Shown here in pieces: positions 52,618 to 64,000 of a stretch of 64,000 nt of DNA. The stretch's first letter is position 1. Each line of letters starts with the position of its first letter. The stretch is taken from NCBI RefSeq assembly GCF_037042795.1, contig NC_089654.1, positions 18,217,001 to 18,281,000 of the forward strand, in the 5' to 3' direction. Source of the stretch: Molothrus aeneus (Eukaryota > Chordata > Aves > Passeriformes > Icteridae). The notes under the pieces were generated by a model, which ran no database searches, had not been told where the DNA came from, and was given only the letters and a program-made list of their open reading frames with translations. Made by a program: the position numbers and the translations under genes.

Positions 52618-52830
52618 AGAAAGGCAGCTTCCCTGGTGGTGCTTGGATGGGCTCTGCACACCCTGCTACAAGCAGAGGGCTGTGCTGAGCCCCCCATCTT
52701 CTGCAGCCACAGCCCTGGGCTTCCTGAAGCCTCAGCTGCTGTGCTTGCTGGTGCCAGGGAGGCTTCTGAAGGAGGCTTCTGAAGGAACTGATATCCAAAC
52801 CAGGCAATGAAGCCTCATGGGCTGTGGAAA
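52618..52830. other. GC-rich island of unknown origin
   Basis: About 210 bp is rich in CTG/CAG-type words inside AT-rich intron 8, and it contains a 13-bp tandem duplication. No protein family or repeat family is recognised. Confidence 0.45.
52759..52784. repeat. Tandem duplication, 13-bp unit x2
   Basis: GAGGCTTCTGAAG is repeated exactly twice inside a GC-rich island. Confidence 0.9.
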
Positions 52831-54544
52831 ACTGCATTTACTAAGAATAGAGAAAGTAGAAACATTGTGAAAATAACAGCTTGCATGACAGATCTAGTTC
52901 AGCTTTGCAAAATCTAACCTAGACAGTCCCAATCTGGGTCAGGTGCAGCACAGAAAGCAATTCATCTTGATTCCTGATCCTCTGGTTTGCTGTGCTCTGC
53001 CTTCCATCTCCAGATGCTCCAGCTATCCCTCAGCAGGCATCACTACTCTCTTTGTTTCTTTCCTTCATTTGAACCCCTCAACTCCTTCTCCAGTTTGCAA
53101 TTCCCCAGCACCAAAGTCTCTCCCATCTATGACATACCATATACTTTCCAAAGTCCTCAACCACTACAATAGTGGCTTGGGAAAACACAGTCTTTAACTT
53201 TCCCTTTTTATATCCTTTACATAGACATATAAATATCTATGCGCACATATGTATTAACAAAAACATCATCTGCCTCCTGTTAAGATCTTGTACTTTCTGT
53301 TCTCACAATACTGATGCATATACATTTTCTTCATGCACAGTCTCAAATCCATTGTTTTCCCTTTAAAGAAAATTTAGATACAATTCCCTAGTCCAGTTGA
53401 GATATGAATTGCTAAATGATTAGAGTAAATTTGTCAGATGTACAAGGCAATGTACCAGAGGGATGCATAGACAATGTAAGGGATTGGCTTGCAGAGCAGG
53501 GCACCAAGTCCACTCAGCTGCTGCACCAAGTAAATCCAGGCATGTCAACACATCAATCAGCTAAGTCTGCTACTACTCTAACTATGAGCCTGATCTGGAA
53601 AGGCAAACTAAAGCAAGTACAGGCACTGCATATCTACCTCTTGTTTTGATCAAATCCCCTCTCCCCAGCAACAGCTATGCTTCTGAGCCTGAACTTACTC
53701 ATTGGACTACTTAAATCTGACATGGTTGGCCAAATCTGCAGTTTCAAATGAACTTCTCAACCGATCTTAATAACTGACAGACAAAATAAGCTCTCATCCT
53801 TGATAAGGGTTAAATACAGTTTTCACTGGGAGCTGACTAAAAACAGTCAGACAAAAAAACTCCAGACAAAAAGACAAAAGGGAGCTGAAGGTGAAGGGTA
53901 AATATACAGGAGCCATCAGGGACAAAACTAACTAGAACTTTTTTTTTTCTCTTTTTCCTCACATCAAACACTGAAAAGGTTTTTTGCCTTTATTTTTAAT
54001 TGTGATAATACTGAATTTTGCAGGTGAATGCAATCTGTATTTGAAAATACCAAAAGCTACTTTTTAAAAGTGAAGATACTTCCTTAGTACATATTTTTTT
54101 ATATTGAGTCTTTCAAATTTGTTTTGAAATTACATTGCACACATAAATTTATCCAAATTCAATAAAAAAGAAACAAAATGTGATTCACTGGCTATGCACA
54201 TTCTTTTTTCTAACTTTTAAAACAAGGAAGCCAAACATCAAACCACATTCACAAATTTATGGATTATTTTTTAAATTTTCTCTTGCCTTACATCTGGAGC
54301 TAGAATGTTAGAGGGCAAAGACATCTTTCCACCTTTTTAACACCTCCATGTTTCAGAGTTAAACCAGATTTTTTTTTAAATCACATGTACAAGGAAAACT
54401 CCTCTTCTGTCCTTCACAGCCTCTATCACAGGAAATCCTAGGATTGGGTGGAAAGCCTTTAACTGTTAGATTTTACTGAGAATGAGGAGAAAAATCCATG
54501 AATTCCATACAAAACTGGAGAGAAGAACCATGGAATTGATTTTC

Positions 54545-54765
54545 TGCATATCTGCTCTGGGGGCAATGCAAATCTTCTGAAATATCATCCGAGAGACCGA
54601 GCCCAGACAAGCTGAGCCTGGCCTGTTACTCAGCAGGAGAAACTTGAGCACAGTCTGGCAAGGAGGCAGCACAGATCCTGCAGCAGCAGTTCTGCACCTC
54701 TGGCCAGGAGAAGGCTGTGCCCCTTCATGTGTCCTGGGGAAAGGAGCCATGGAAGGCTGATAACC
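54545..54765. other. GC-rich island of unknown origin
   Basis: About 220 bp of GC-richer sequence falls within a 118-codon minus-strand open frame (54466-54822) whose product I cannot recognise. No splice sites or conserved motifs tie it to DPYD. Confidence 0.4.
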
Positions 54766-55570
54766 AGAGACTGAGGTGAATTTTATACAGGAAATGACAG
54801 ATACATTTTTTTTGTTAACCAAGTTTTTTTTATTTTGTTCTTTTAATTTTCTTTAAAAGGATATGCTAAAGTAGTACAGAGCTACAGCAATTTCCCTCTG
54901 AAGGTAAATTCTAAATCCACTATTTGTCTTCTGGAAGAGTTCTTTTGAATTAACAGAAAAGCACCACTTTGTCCCATGTCCCTGCCTTTTTACACACTGA
55001 GTGTTCCAACTTGCTCCTTGTGAGCCCATACAAAGATATTTCAGATGTAGCAGATCTGATGACATTTCACACTTGCCCAGAGACTTGCAGCTACAGGTAC
55101 CATATGGTTAGACTGTGACTACAAAGGTACATGGCACACTGTAAAATCCAAGCACATAAGCACTACTTTAATAATGCTGAATGCTCTGATCTTCTTGAAC
55201 AAGTCTCCTTTGTGGGCTGGGGAACTGGAGATCAAAATCTATATATTTAAAGCAGTCTTATTTAATGTCACACAATCTGGGATACGTATAAATTGGACCA
55301 TGAGTTTTAAATATGTTATTTTCTTGAATGATAACACTGAAACTGTAATCTTTCATAACTGTCAAATGTATAGTTTTACCTAGACATGACAGAAACTACT
55401 TGTATGCAGTGGGATATTCTCTATGTATTTGTTTCGAAGCCACCACATTCACCCACAGCCATACTGATCACATTGCTCTCCACGGGTCAATACTGCACAA
55501 TTTAGAAATTATCTATATTGAAATGCATAATCCAAATACAGTGTGCCCCAGAGCTGATTATACTAAATAT

Positions 55571-55594
55571 ACCAATACAACCAATACAACCAAT
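55571..55594. repeat. Short tandem repeat, 9-bp unit, 2.7 copies
   Basis: The unit ACCAATACA occurs twice, followed by a partial third copy (ACCAAT). Confidence 0.85.
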
Positions 55595-58500
55595 GCTATG
55601 AGATGCACCATACATGGAAAGACAACCATTGGTATCTAGAGAGTAACTTTCTTAACATATTTAAAGGCTTGGTACTGGGTATCTAGACTTACAGAAAAGA
55701 TGCAAATACTCTGCAAGCACTCAGCTTTTCTCAAGGTCAGTCCATTAGTGATTAGCACTTCAGTAAATACTTTTGAGGCTTGTATTTGTTAAGAATCTCT
55801 CTCATTTTGCTGGACATTTTTTATATGGGGACAGCTTTGTTACTTCCTGTTGTGACGTTCAATAGAGTATGTTTTCTAGGTGGTTGATTTTTTTTTGTTT
55901 GATACGTATGTTGATGGAGATAAGTGTTTTAATTACTTTTTTAATGTCTATTCTTTTGTATTTTCTCCCTCCCTCCCTTTATTTCCTGCTGTTGAGATTA
56001 CTGCCTCATCTCCACAGCAGGTGGCTTCTTTAAATTTGTTTTCTCTGTAAGCCTGGTAGATTAATTTTGCAATATAACTGCTCCTTTTCTGTAGTTTTTA
56101 TTAATGATTTATTTTCTTTGGAAAATGTATGCTTCCAAGGTTTTTAGCAGTTATTCCCTAACAATGGCTAAAGGCCTCATTCATAGAAAATTAGAAGCAA
56201 AGGGAAAAAAGTAAAAGAACTACACTAGGGTTAGCCTTCTCTTACCCTCAAGTTAGAATGAGCAGTGTGTACAGCATATGTGAAAACACCTTTCACATCT
56301 ACCAGCATGAGCCATACACAATTGCTGCAGTGCATTCTAAATTGAACAGCTATATCCATACCATGGCTTTTAAAAACATCTGAATAACCAGCTGAACCTG
56401 GAAGCAATGCAGTCTGTAGGTCTCACACCTTACTTTGTTGCTAAATTAGACACAGGACAAGTATCTGAACTCTTGCAAATGGTAAAGAAATAATTTTATT
56501 TAGCACTACATTTGTTCTTATAATCCAATTTGTCTTTGAGTACCAATTTTCCAAGCCCAATTTAGAGGTAGCCAAAATTCACCCGAGCCAGACATCAGAA
56601 AGTGCAGATGGGAACAACAGGCAGAGTTCAGAATCAGTCCATGTGAGTGATGGAAATTAGGATTATGACAACACAGTCAGAGTTGTCTGCCTAAGCATGG
56701 AATAGAAACCAGCCTTGTGGTCTGCCCTCACCACATCTAGTGATCCCATGATCACATCAGGCTGACATCTATAATACTATAATACTGGCCAAAGTGCCCA
56801 AAGATGAACTATAACTCATCAGCCTCATCAGATATAGATTCCACCCCTCATCAGATTTTTTTGTAATCAGTCCAGCCTTACTCAAGGCTTTAGTCTACCC
56901 TCTACAGCCTACCTCTAGTCTTAATTGCTGTTTTTAATTTTATTATGGTTAATTTATGGGACCTGTGCTTTGAATTTTAATAGGACAACACTCAAGTATG
57001 ACTAAAATATTGTATTTTAATGAAAAACATCAGTGTTTCAAGATGATAAAACAAATATCAGGAGAAATGATGTAATATTTTTTCAAATCTCAGTATCTGG
57101 CTGTTCACAAGAAGATTGTCAACTCAACATTTTGACCCCTAATACTCTAAAAGCACTCTTTTAAAAGCATATCTCAGAACTGAACCATACAGTATCACTA
57201 AGTGTTTTTAAAACATAATTCTGTACAGGACACACTAGAATTGTACTAGATTGTACAAACATATACAGATTTCTAAACTAAGAAACAGATGGTAATTCTG
57301 CCCTTTCTTCTGTGTTTGGAAACTGATAATGTTCCTCATATCTGAAGTTGAGAATTTTAGGAAGTTAGCTGGTAGCCCTGGTGAATGAGCTTGCTGAAAT
57401 GTGAAGATCACTATGAAGCAAGCCTTATCACAGGGGAGGATGAATGCAGACGTCTGCTTACCTTCCCTCTGGTTCTGTTCTGCCTGGTGTTGTTTATTGC
57501 AGGACTTAAAGCACTGAAACAGTTTGCTATGAATCTTGATTTGTAGAACATAAGAGTTCTGTAAATTGTAATACAGAGTAACTGAAGAAACATCTGCTGT
57601 AAAAAATAAAGTGGAATATTGCTGCAAACCTTTCTTAAGTCATCTGGGCAACATTTATTATACTGGCGACAAATTTGAAAAGGTCACTAGCAAAAATGCA
57701 TTTAGCAGTCTGAGTCCAATCCATCTCTACCACAAGAATGTATCATTCCACCCAGGAGCAGAGCTTGCTCCAGTCTGATTACAATAGAGCTAAACTGGAT
57801 TTTAGTCCTGACTGGAATTTGGTCACTTCCCATCATGGACTTGAGCTGTCATTTTTCAGAGCATTCTTGAACCAGGAAGGCTGAAGTTTAAGATCTGACA
57901 TGCTGATGTTGTCAGCTCCTTTCCCTCTTTCTTCTACATGTTTGTTCCTAGCAGTAACCTGCCAAAGGAAAGACAGGGGGGCTGTGCTTCCTCTGACACC
58001 AGCTGGGTAATATTTGCCAGTGTGATACACTGCACCACTGCAGAGGATCAGAAACTGTCCCAGTGCTTACTCGTGTTCAGCAAACAGTACTGAGTGGCCC
58101 CAAAGCAAGATCCCCTCCTCAGGGACTGCCCATCAGTAACTTAAAGGACACCAAAAAATCTATCATCTCAGAAACCATATGCTACAGTAAAATGATTTTT
58201 ATCCAGCATAGAAAATCAAAATACGTGGAAGTGAAAGCAAAATAAACTGGATTGTGAGACTGAGAGCAACAGACTCCTAAAAGAAAGCAGAAAATACTAC
58301 CATACCCATTTGCAATGGAAATAATATCTTTCCCAAGCAGGCTCATTATAACTTAACTGTCTAATATGCCCTGTTTATAAGGAGCCATGCTGGTATATTG
58401 AAATAATCTAAGCAAATGAAAATTTATAAAGGGAAAATCAAATGTTAACATAGAAAAGATCTCTTCATATTAATTTTTCATTTAAAAACATGGAAAAAAA

Positions 58501-58838
58501 TCTTGAAAAGCTGGATCAATAGAGGCTACATAAAATAAATACACAGGGAATGGATGAAATGAGAGCAAAACTGATGATAAACATTCACAAAGAAAAAACC
58601 ACAAATACTTAGTTGGCATCACGAAGAAAAATAAATACTAAGCCTCTACACTATCACAAAGCAACAGCTGAAAAAAACCATCAATGGCAGCAAATTCATC
58701 CTGTAGAAACATGAGGAGTAATTAAGTCATTAATATTCTGGAATAACACCTTTGTCAGACCTCAGGCACTGTACAGCAAGGAAGTTGCAATGAGGTATAC
58801 TGAGTCAACATCAACTTATACTACCTAAAATCAACCTG

Positions 58839-58876
58839 TTATATTCCTAATATAACCTATTATATTAGGAATATAA
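58839..58876. repeat. Perfect inverted repeat: 17-bp arms, 4-nt loop
   Basis: The left arm TTATATTCCTAATATAA and the right arm TTATATTAGGAATATAA are exact reverse complements separated by CCTA. They could form a cruciform in DNA, or a stem-loop in RNA from either strand. The stem is AT-rich, so stability is moderate. It lies in intron 8 with no recognised element around it. Confidence 0.9.
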
Positions 58877-58917
58877 TAGCCAATAGGTGATATTTGTGTT
58901 GCAATTCTAAACACTGA

Positions 58918-58945
58918 TTTTTATAATATTGTTTTTATAATATTG
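58918..58945. repeat. Tandem duplication, 14-bp unit x2
   Basis: TTTTTATAATATTG is repeated exactly twice, 41 nt to the right of the 17-bp-arm hairpin. Confidence 0.9.
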
Positions 58946-59246
58946 TTTCCTAAATTTGATGGAAGAGGAAGAATCATAGAAATATCTACACAGAAATACC
59001 TACAGCTTTGCACCCTGTATAACTTGCTCTATATGAAATATTTGTAAATACTTATTCCTTTAAGAAGTAAATCCCACATGCTAAATAATATTTGCAAAAT
59101 ACAAATTTCAGGTCATTCCTATTTTTAAAGCATTACAAGGATTCATCTTTTTTTTTTCATATGTAGAAGTCATCAGTGTAATTCAGCAAGGTCTGCCAAA
59201 AAAAAAAAGCTAATAAGTAATTAGCACTCTATGTGAAATTTCAATA

Positions 59247-59273
59247 TAGGAAACAATTTCTAGGAAACAATTT
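59247..59273. repeat. Tandem duplication, 14-bp unit x2
   Basis: TAGGAAACAATTTC is followed by TAGGAAACAATTT and a T run, a slippage-type duplication. Confidence 0.85.
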
Positions 59274-59956
59274 TTTTTCCCCAGTTCTTTGTTAATGTAT
59301 TATATTGTCTCATCTAAATCTTAGCATATTTTTATTTTAAAACATATATTTATATACTGGTTTTGTCCACATGAAAGAACAAAAAGATACTCTAAAATGT
59401 ATTCAGTAACTACTACTGTATCATTTGCCTACTCTGCATTTTTAATCACTTCAGGTAAACCATCTCTACATATATTTTAAAATGATTCCTTAAAAAGACT
59501 TCTAAACATTATTCATTATCCTGCAGCACAGATCTACAACTGAAAACCTATCATCAGTACATTCTGATGAAAAGGTAATAATTAAATCTCTTTTTTCCCT
59601 TTTTCTACAGCACAATATTTGACCTATGATAAAAAACCCATCCAATCAAATTTCCATTTATTATTTCTACCTGAAGGGCTTTTCCAGCTCACACAAACAT
59701 AAGTCTCCATTTGTCAGGTTTAAACTGTACCTGTCCCAGATGCTATGAGAATTCATAGCTCTTGTCCCTTAAAAATTACCAAATAGCATCATGCAGCATA
59801 ACCCCCCTGCAGCCTCCCCTGACCCCTGCAATCAATAATATTCGTAACCTGTATGTGCACAGTTAAGGAGTACAGGAGCCCTGCACTATGCCAGTTAACC
59901 ACATTGAGCTGTGATACTCAAATCTGCTCCCTTGTGTCTGCTGTGATCAATTTTAA

Positions 59957-60001
59957 TCTCTGAACCAAGAATAAAAGAACGCAGCCCCTTGTTTCCAAAT
60001 T
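59957..60001 (+). repeat. Copy B of a dispersed repeat pair (20-bp exact core)
   Basis: This carries the same 20-nt core as the copy at 27769, then a few extra bases, then CCCCTTGTTTCCAAATT. No longer alignment was evident by eye on either side. Confidence 0.55.
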
Positions 60002-60469
60002 CATCTGAAACGGATGTTATAGATTTGTAGGTCTGCACAGGAGCTGTGGATTTAATACAACCAGCAGCTGAAGGAAAAAACACATCTAAGCTATCATTCA
60101 TTCTCATTACCCTCAGTGTATTTTGGATCTTCAGAAGCAATGGGAAACACAGGAAAATGCACATGTACTGACCCAAGGAAAGCTGAATTTGTTAAAATAA
60201 CATCAGGTAACTGTTATTTGCTAGAGCTTTATCCATTACTGCCAGGTAAGGTAGAGGTCAGTTTCTCCATTATGATTACTTTGCTTAAAGGTTTAGTAAT
60301 AGGCTGCCAATATTCATTTCTTCTGGAAATGTGTCATATACAGTAAATTAAGCAGAAATTCCCTAGAAATAATAAAGCCTAGCTCTGCTCAGTTAAAAAG
60401 AAACAATTATTATGGAAAAAAAGAATAAATCACGTTTCTGATGGTATTTGTTCTCTCACCTCCAAACTA

Positions 60470-60780
60470 ATTTAATTTAAAAGCTGGCAAATTTGCCAGC
60501 CAATTAGCCTAATTAGACAACGGCATCTGAATGTAGAACAGGAAGAGAGCAACTTTAGAAACCTACTCCAGTAGAAAAAGTGCTTTTTGAATCTGTCACA
60601 CTACCAGAATTCATGTTTCCACAGTTCTCGTAACTGCATATTTGGCTATATTGGCTCCTCATCAGCAGCTCCAGTGCCATGAATCATCTATCAAAACATT
60701 TGAGAAGATTTTCTTACTCATTTCTTTAAAGCAACATTCTGAAGAGACACTTTCAACATGATTAGGCTTCAGTGTTCACT
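60470..60780. promoter_or_regulatory. Candidate regulatory element: 18-bp palindrome beside homeodomain sites
   Basis: GCTGGCAAATTTGCCAGC (60483-60500) is a perfect 18-bp palindrome. It is followed directly by CAATTAG and then TAATTAG (60510-60516). Its half-sites TGGCA/TGCCA resemble nuclear factor I half-sites but are spaced by 4 rather than 3 nt. The following 250 bp has mixed composition without simple repeats. A regulatory role is inferred. Confidence 0.35.
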
Positions 60781-63700
60781 ATGAATTATGAAAAAAAGCA
60801 CACAGAGTTTTATAATTGCAGGTGAATAATAAGTACATGTCATCAGAGGCTTTATCTTCTCAGATTGCCACACACTGTCAGTACAGAACACTCTGCAACA
60901 AATATGACATTCTCATAACATGCTGGAGGGTCAATAAGCATTCTCACTCAGGTCATTTACCCCTTACACATCAATGTCCTTATTAAGCACATATTTATCT
61001 GCCTTTCCTTTTAAAAGCAGCTGTAGCAAGGAGTTTCATGAAAACATTCTGTTAAACTGATACTCTCCTACACAGGTAGATCAGCTCAGAAACATTTCAG
61101 CTACTGCATAGTTATCCCTTCAAAGTTTTCCATACTGGAAGTAACTAAGCAAGTTCATGCTTTGATCAAGTCCTGTTCTGAGTAAGGGTAAATGACAGAA
61201 AGATTAAAAAACGTTTAGACAATTCATGAGTTCTATTAACTAAATCTGAATTCCTTTCTCAGAAACAGCATATGTGGCATTTCATATAAAATATCACCTA
61301 AAGACAGAGTGTCTTTATTAACTCATTATGCTATTTTCATCAAGTGCCTGCATTTTCTGTGGGCATTTTCTACACTGATGACAGGGCACTAAATCTGAGA
61401 CTTTGGGTCAAAAAGACAGTGTAGTTGAACCTCCAATACTTTAAGGCTACTATCTAGAAAACAGACAGAGAAATGGTGGTGCACATCTCCAAATGCCTCC
61501 TCGATGCCCACCAGTCATCAAGATGAAGTGAAACACAGTCACTGGAGATCATGGGTCACATACTTGGCTTGTAGGTGCAGATACCTGCACAAACATTCAC
61601 AGAAGCTTCCTCCTCCTCTTAAACTTATTCTTTTGGTGGGGAAGTAAAACAATCAAAATGGGAAATTTGTACTTTTTTTGAGGAAAAATGTTTTTTTGTG
61701 ATAAAGCATCAGTGAGGTAGGACTGTATGTCTCTTTTCAGTCCATGAAGAGATTTCTATGACAAAGAGATGCCAGAAAGTTAAAATGAGACTTCTCAAAT
61801 TACCTGCAGTGATGATGCAAATACTCCCAAGGGAGCATATGTTTCCTCTAAAAAGGCATCCAACCCATGCTAAAGCCAACCAAGGCACACAAATCTACCT
61901 GGGAGTGAACATGAATCCTTTATGTCTGCTTGGTGCAGAGTTTTTTATTTGCAGTACTACAATAGGAAGGTTCTCTCCGAACAGTTTCAAATGGTAACAA
62001 CAACAAGATCAATAAATAGAAAATCAAGTTACACAGTCCCAATAGGTCCCTCTAACAAGGATTTCTCTCTGAAATGTTCATGCTTGTCTATTGCTGCTGC
62101 TTTTAATCCTTTCACACCAGTGGGTCCTACATGCTTGCATTAGTGCTAATGTAAAACAAATGAACATTTTATACGAGGATATCCACTCTCCCCAAGTAAA
62201 GTGGTTAATACCAAAGTAAGCTTTAAGAATGTAATTTATTTTCCCCATGTGGCTGAAAAACTACATGAGTTATTAATTTAAAAATTATTAGCATATAAAA
62301 TTATTATTATCTCTGCAATTAATGTACAGTTCACTGACAACCTTTTGGACCATTACAATTAAGAAAGGCAGCATCTTTAATGAAGTTACAAAATGCATTG
62401 TTTATTAAATAGTAAATTGTATCTTTAATTACTTTAAATATTATAATCCGATGAAAAATTATTTCATAAACCTCAAGACAAATAATGTCAGAGATGGAGT
62501 ATGCATGTTGTTACTCTATGAATCCTAAGCAGCACTTTCAATTTGCTTACAGGTTTCTGTTGTATGCAAAATCTGCTCTTCAATTTTGAGTGCCTAAATC
62601 CAATGGCACTAGCATAAATCTAAGATGCAGCTTGTGATATTTGTTCGTTTTAAAACAGATTTAATTTCTTGTCAAATGTAGAATTTGGCAGTTTAGTAAA
62701 ATGCAGCTTTTCTATTAATCCATGAGAAGAAAACTGAAAATAAATTTCTGTGAGAGAAACAAAACCAGGCTCATTGAAACAGTGACTGTTTGGGGATCTA
62801 TGGAATTATATGGAATTGCTGTTGTGTTTTGAAATAAAAGGTAACTTTTGTTCAAAATTGTCAAAGGCTTTGAGAATATGCTAAAATGCAAACATATAAG
62901 CACAGACTAAGCTAATTTTAAATATTCAATTTTTTAAACAAAAATTAATCTCTGCACACTGTCACCTTTTGCGCTCTGTCCATAATTAGACCTACCTACT
63001 TGATATGCTTTCCACTATCTGAAATGGCTAAGAACTGCACAATTAAAGAAAAAGTTTAGTTGTTCACAGCATTAGGCCTTTCACTGTGCTTTGGATCCAG
63101 CCCAGAACAAAGTCAGTATTAAAATGCATTGATTTCTAGATCACTAAGACAAAATTAATACATTCCATTTCAATTATGTCAACATCAACTTGTCACTGAA
63201 TATTTTGACAGTTTGGAAACCCTCAGTTAGCTATCGAATTTTCCTGGGCTAATCAATAAATTAGGAAAGCAGATATTCTACCCAATTTTCTCTATGCTAA
63301 AAAATTGCTAAATTCTATCTACATCTGCCTTACCAGAAATATTGTCTGTACAAAGCACAAAGGAGAAACAACTCATCAGTGTAATATTATAATACTAAAA
63401 CTGAATTTTTAAAAAGTATCAAACTTTTTAAAAAATATTCTGACAGCAGTAAAAAAAAAAATTATATAATTACATAATTAGACACAATTAAAAAATACAA
63501 CCATTCCTTAGAGTTGAAATGAAAATATGCAGAAAATCAAAACATAAAGAACTTGCTTACTTTCACATTAGTACAAAAATTTTTTAACACAGAAACATAT
63601 CTAGAAACATAATTGGAAGTCTTCTGTGACTACCCAAGTGCCAGAAGGAAATCCTACTAAGGATTTTTCAGCAAGCTGGGTAGTGAAAGTCAGATACATC

Positions 63701-64000
63701 TGTGAAAGCACTCACAATAAAATCAAGTTTTGAAAAAGGCTTCCCTGCAGAAATATGACATTAACTGTAACACAGTTACAGGTGTTACAGACCAAACTGA
63801 GTACAGTGCCTCAAACAAACCCCTTCCAACATGTGCCCCTAAATACTCTGATTGATTTGGGCCTAAGTACCTTTGGGACCCATCCCTTGTCTGCCAAAAG
63901 ATCTGTATGTCTGTACATTACTGATGTGGAGGAAAAGAACCTCAGGAGTGCCAGGAGACTTTCAGAGCAGGCATTCTCATGTATTTAGAGATGTTCAAAA

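Larger units (their letters stand above)
1..64000 (-). other. DPYD: DPYD gene body, internal portion (intron 8 to intron 13)
   Basis: The whole window appears to lie inside the dihydropyrimidine dehydrogenase gene, transcribed right to left. Five exons are visible in collinear order, with lengths of 108, 170, 211, 185 and 216 nt, matching human coding exons 9-13 as I recall them. All inner introns are GT-AG. The enzyme is a cytosolic flavo-iron-sulphur homodimer that uses NADPH to reduce uracil and thymine, the first and rate-limiting step of pyrimidine breakdown. Neither gene end, promoter nor polyadenylation site is in the window. Exons 8 and 14 were looked for by reading and not seen. Identification rests on remembered protein sequence, not on a database search, but the agreement of sequence, exon length and phase over five exons makes it very secure. 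Confidence 0.96.
49601..64000 (-). other. DPYD: DPYD intron 8 (partial, at least 14.4 kb)
   Basis: This sequence lies upstream of the exon 9 acceptor and extends to the window edge. I searched by eye for exon 8 (88 nt in human, residues 255-284) without success, so it is probably beyond 64000. Structured spots are two GC-rich islands (52.62-52.83 and 54.55-54.77 kb), a strong hairpin (58.84 kb), short tandem duplications (52.76, 55.57, 58.92 and 59.25 kb), the second copy of a dispersed 20-mer (59.96 kb), and an 18-bp palindrome with homeodomain-type sites (60.48 kb). The rest is AT-rich with no recognised gene. Confidence 0.85.

Noticed and set aside
57235..57627. 130-codon minus-strand open frame
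   Set aside because: No recognised domain. It does not match DPYD exon 8, which was the main reason to examine this region.

Overview
This window looks like avian nuclear DNA lying wholly inside one large, intron-rich gene: DPYD, encoding dihydropyrimidine dehydrogenase (NADP+), on the minus strand. Five short blocks translate to DPYD-like protein. Each is bounded by an AG acceptor and a GT donor, and each has exactly the length and phase of a human DPYD coding exon: 108, 170, 211, 185 and 216 nt for exons 9 to 13. Together they encode residues 284-580 with no insertion or deletion relative to human numbering. A bird, or at least a sauropsid, is suggested by fragments that look like CR1 LINE 3' ends, by the absence of mammalian SINEs, and by introns much shorter than in mammals. 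The species cannot be fixed from the sequence.

Layout, in transcription order (high to low coordinates): part of intron 8 (64000-49601), exon 9 (49600-49493), intron 9 (3.0 kb), exon 10 (46474-46305), intron 10 (1.65 kb), exon 11 (44654-44444), intron 11 (8.1 kb), exon 12 (36376-36192), intron 12 (7.3 kb), exon 13 (28934-28719), then part of intron 13 (28718-1). I found neither exon 8 nor exon 14 by eye, so both probably lie outside the window. Under 1.5% of the window is coding.

The exons cover the electron-transfer middle of the enzyme: the end of the FAD domain's first half, the whole NADPH domain, the second half of the FAD domain, and the start of the FMN/pyrimidine-reducing barrel. The nucleotide-binding motifs visible in the sequence are intact, so this looks like a functional gene. 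No second protein-coding gene, tRNA, rRNA or CRISPR array was found. Most other open frames are short and are shadows or chance.

The rest is AT-rich intron with small islands of structure: three CR1-like fragments, several short tandem duplications, a 17-bp-arm hairpin, an 18-bp perfect palindrome next to homeodomain sites, a dense TAATTA cluster in a locally GC-richer block, a 20-bp exact repeat pair 32 kb apart, and a few GC-rich islands of unknown origin. The two homeodomain-rich blocks (about 18.2-18.56 kb and 60.47-60.78 kb) are the best candidates for conserved regulatory elements. I see no convincing new biological system here.
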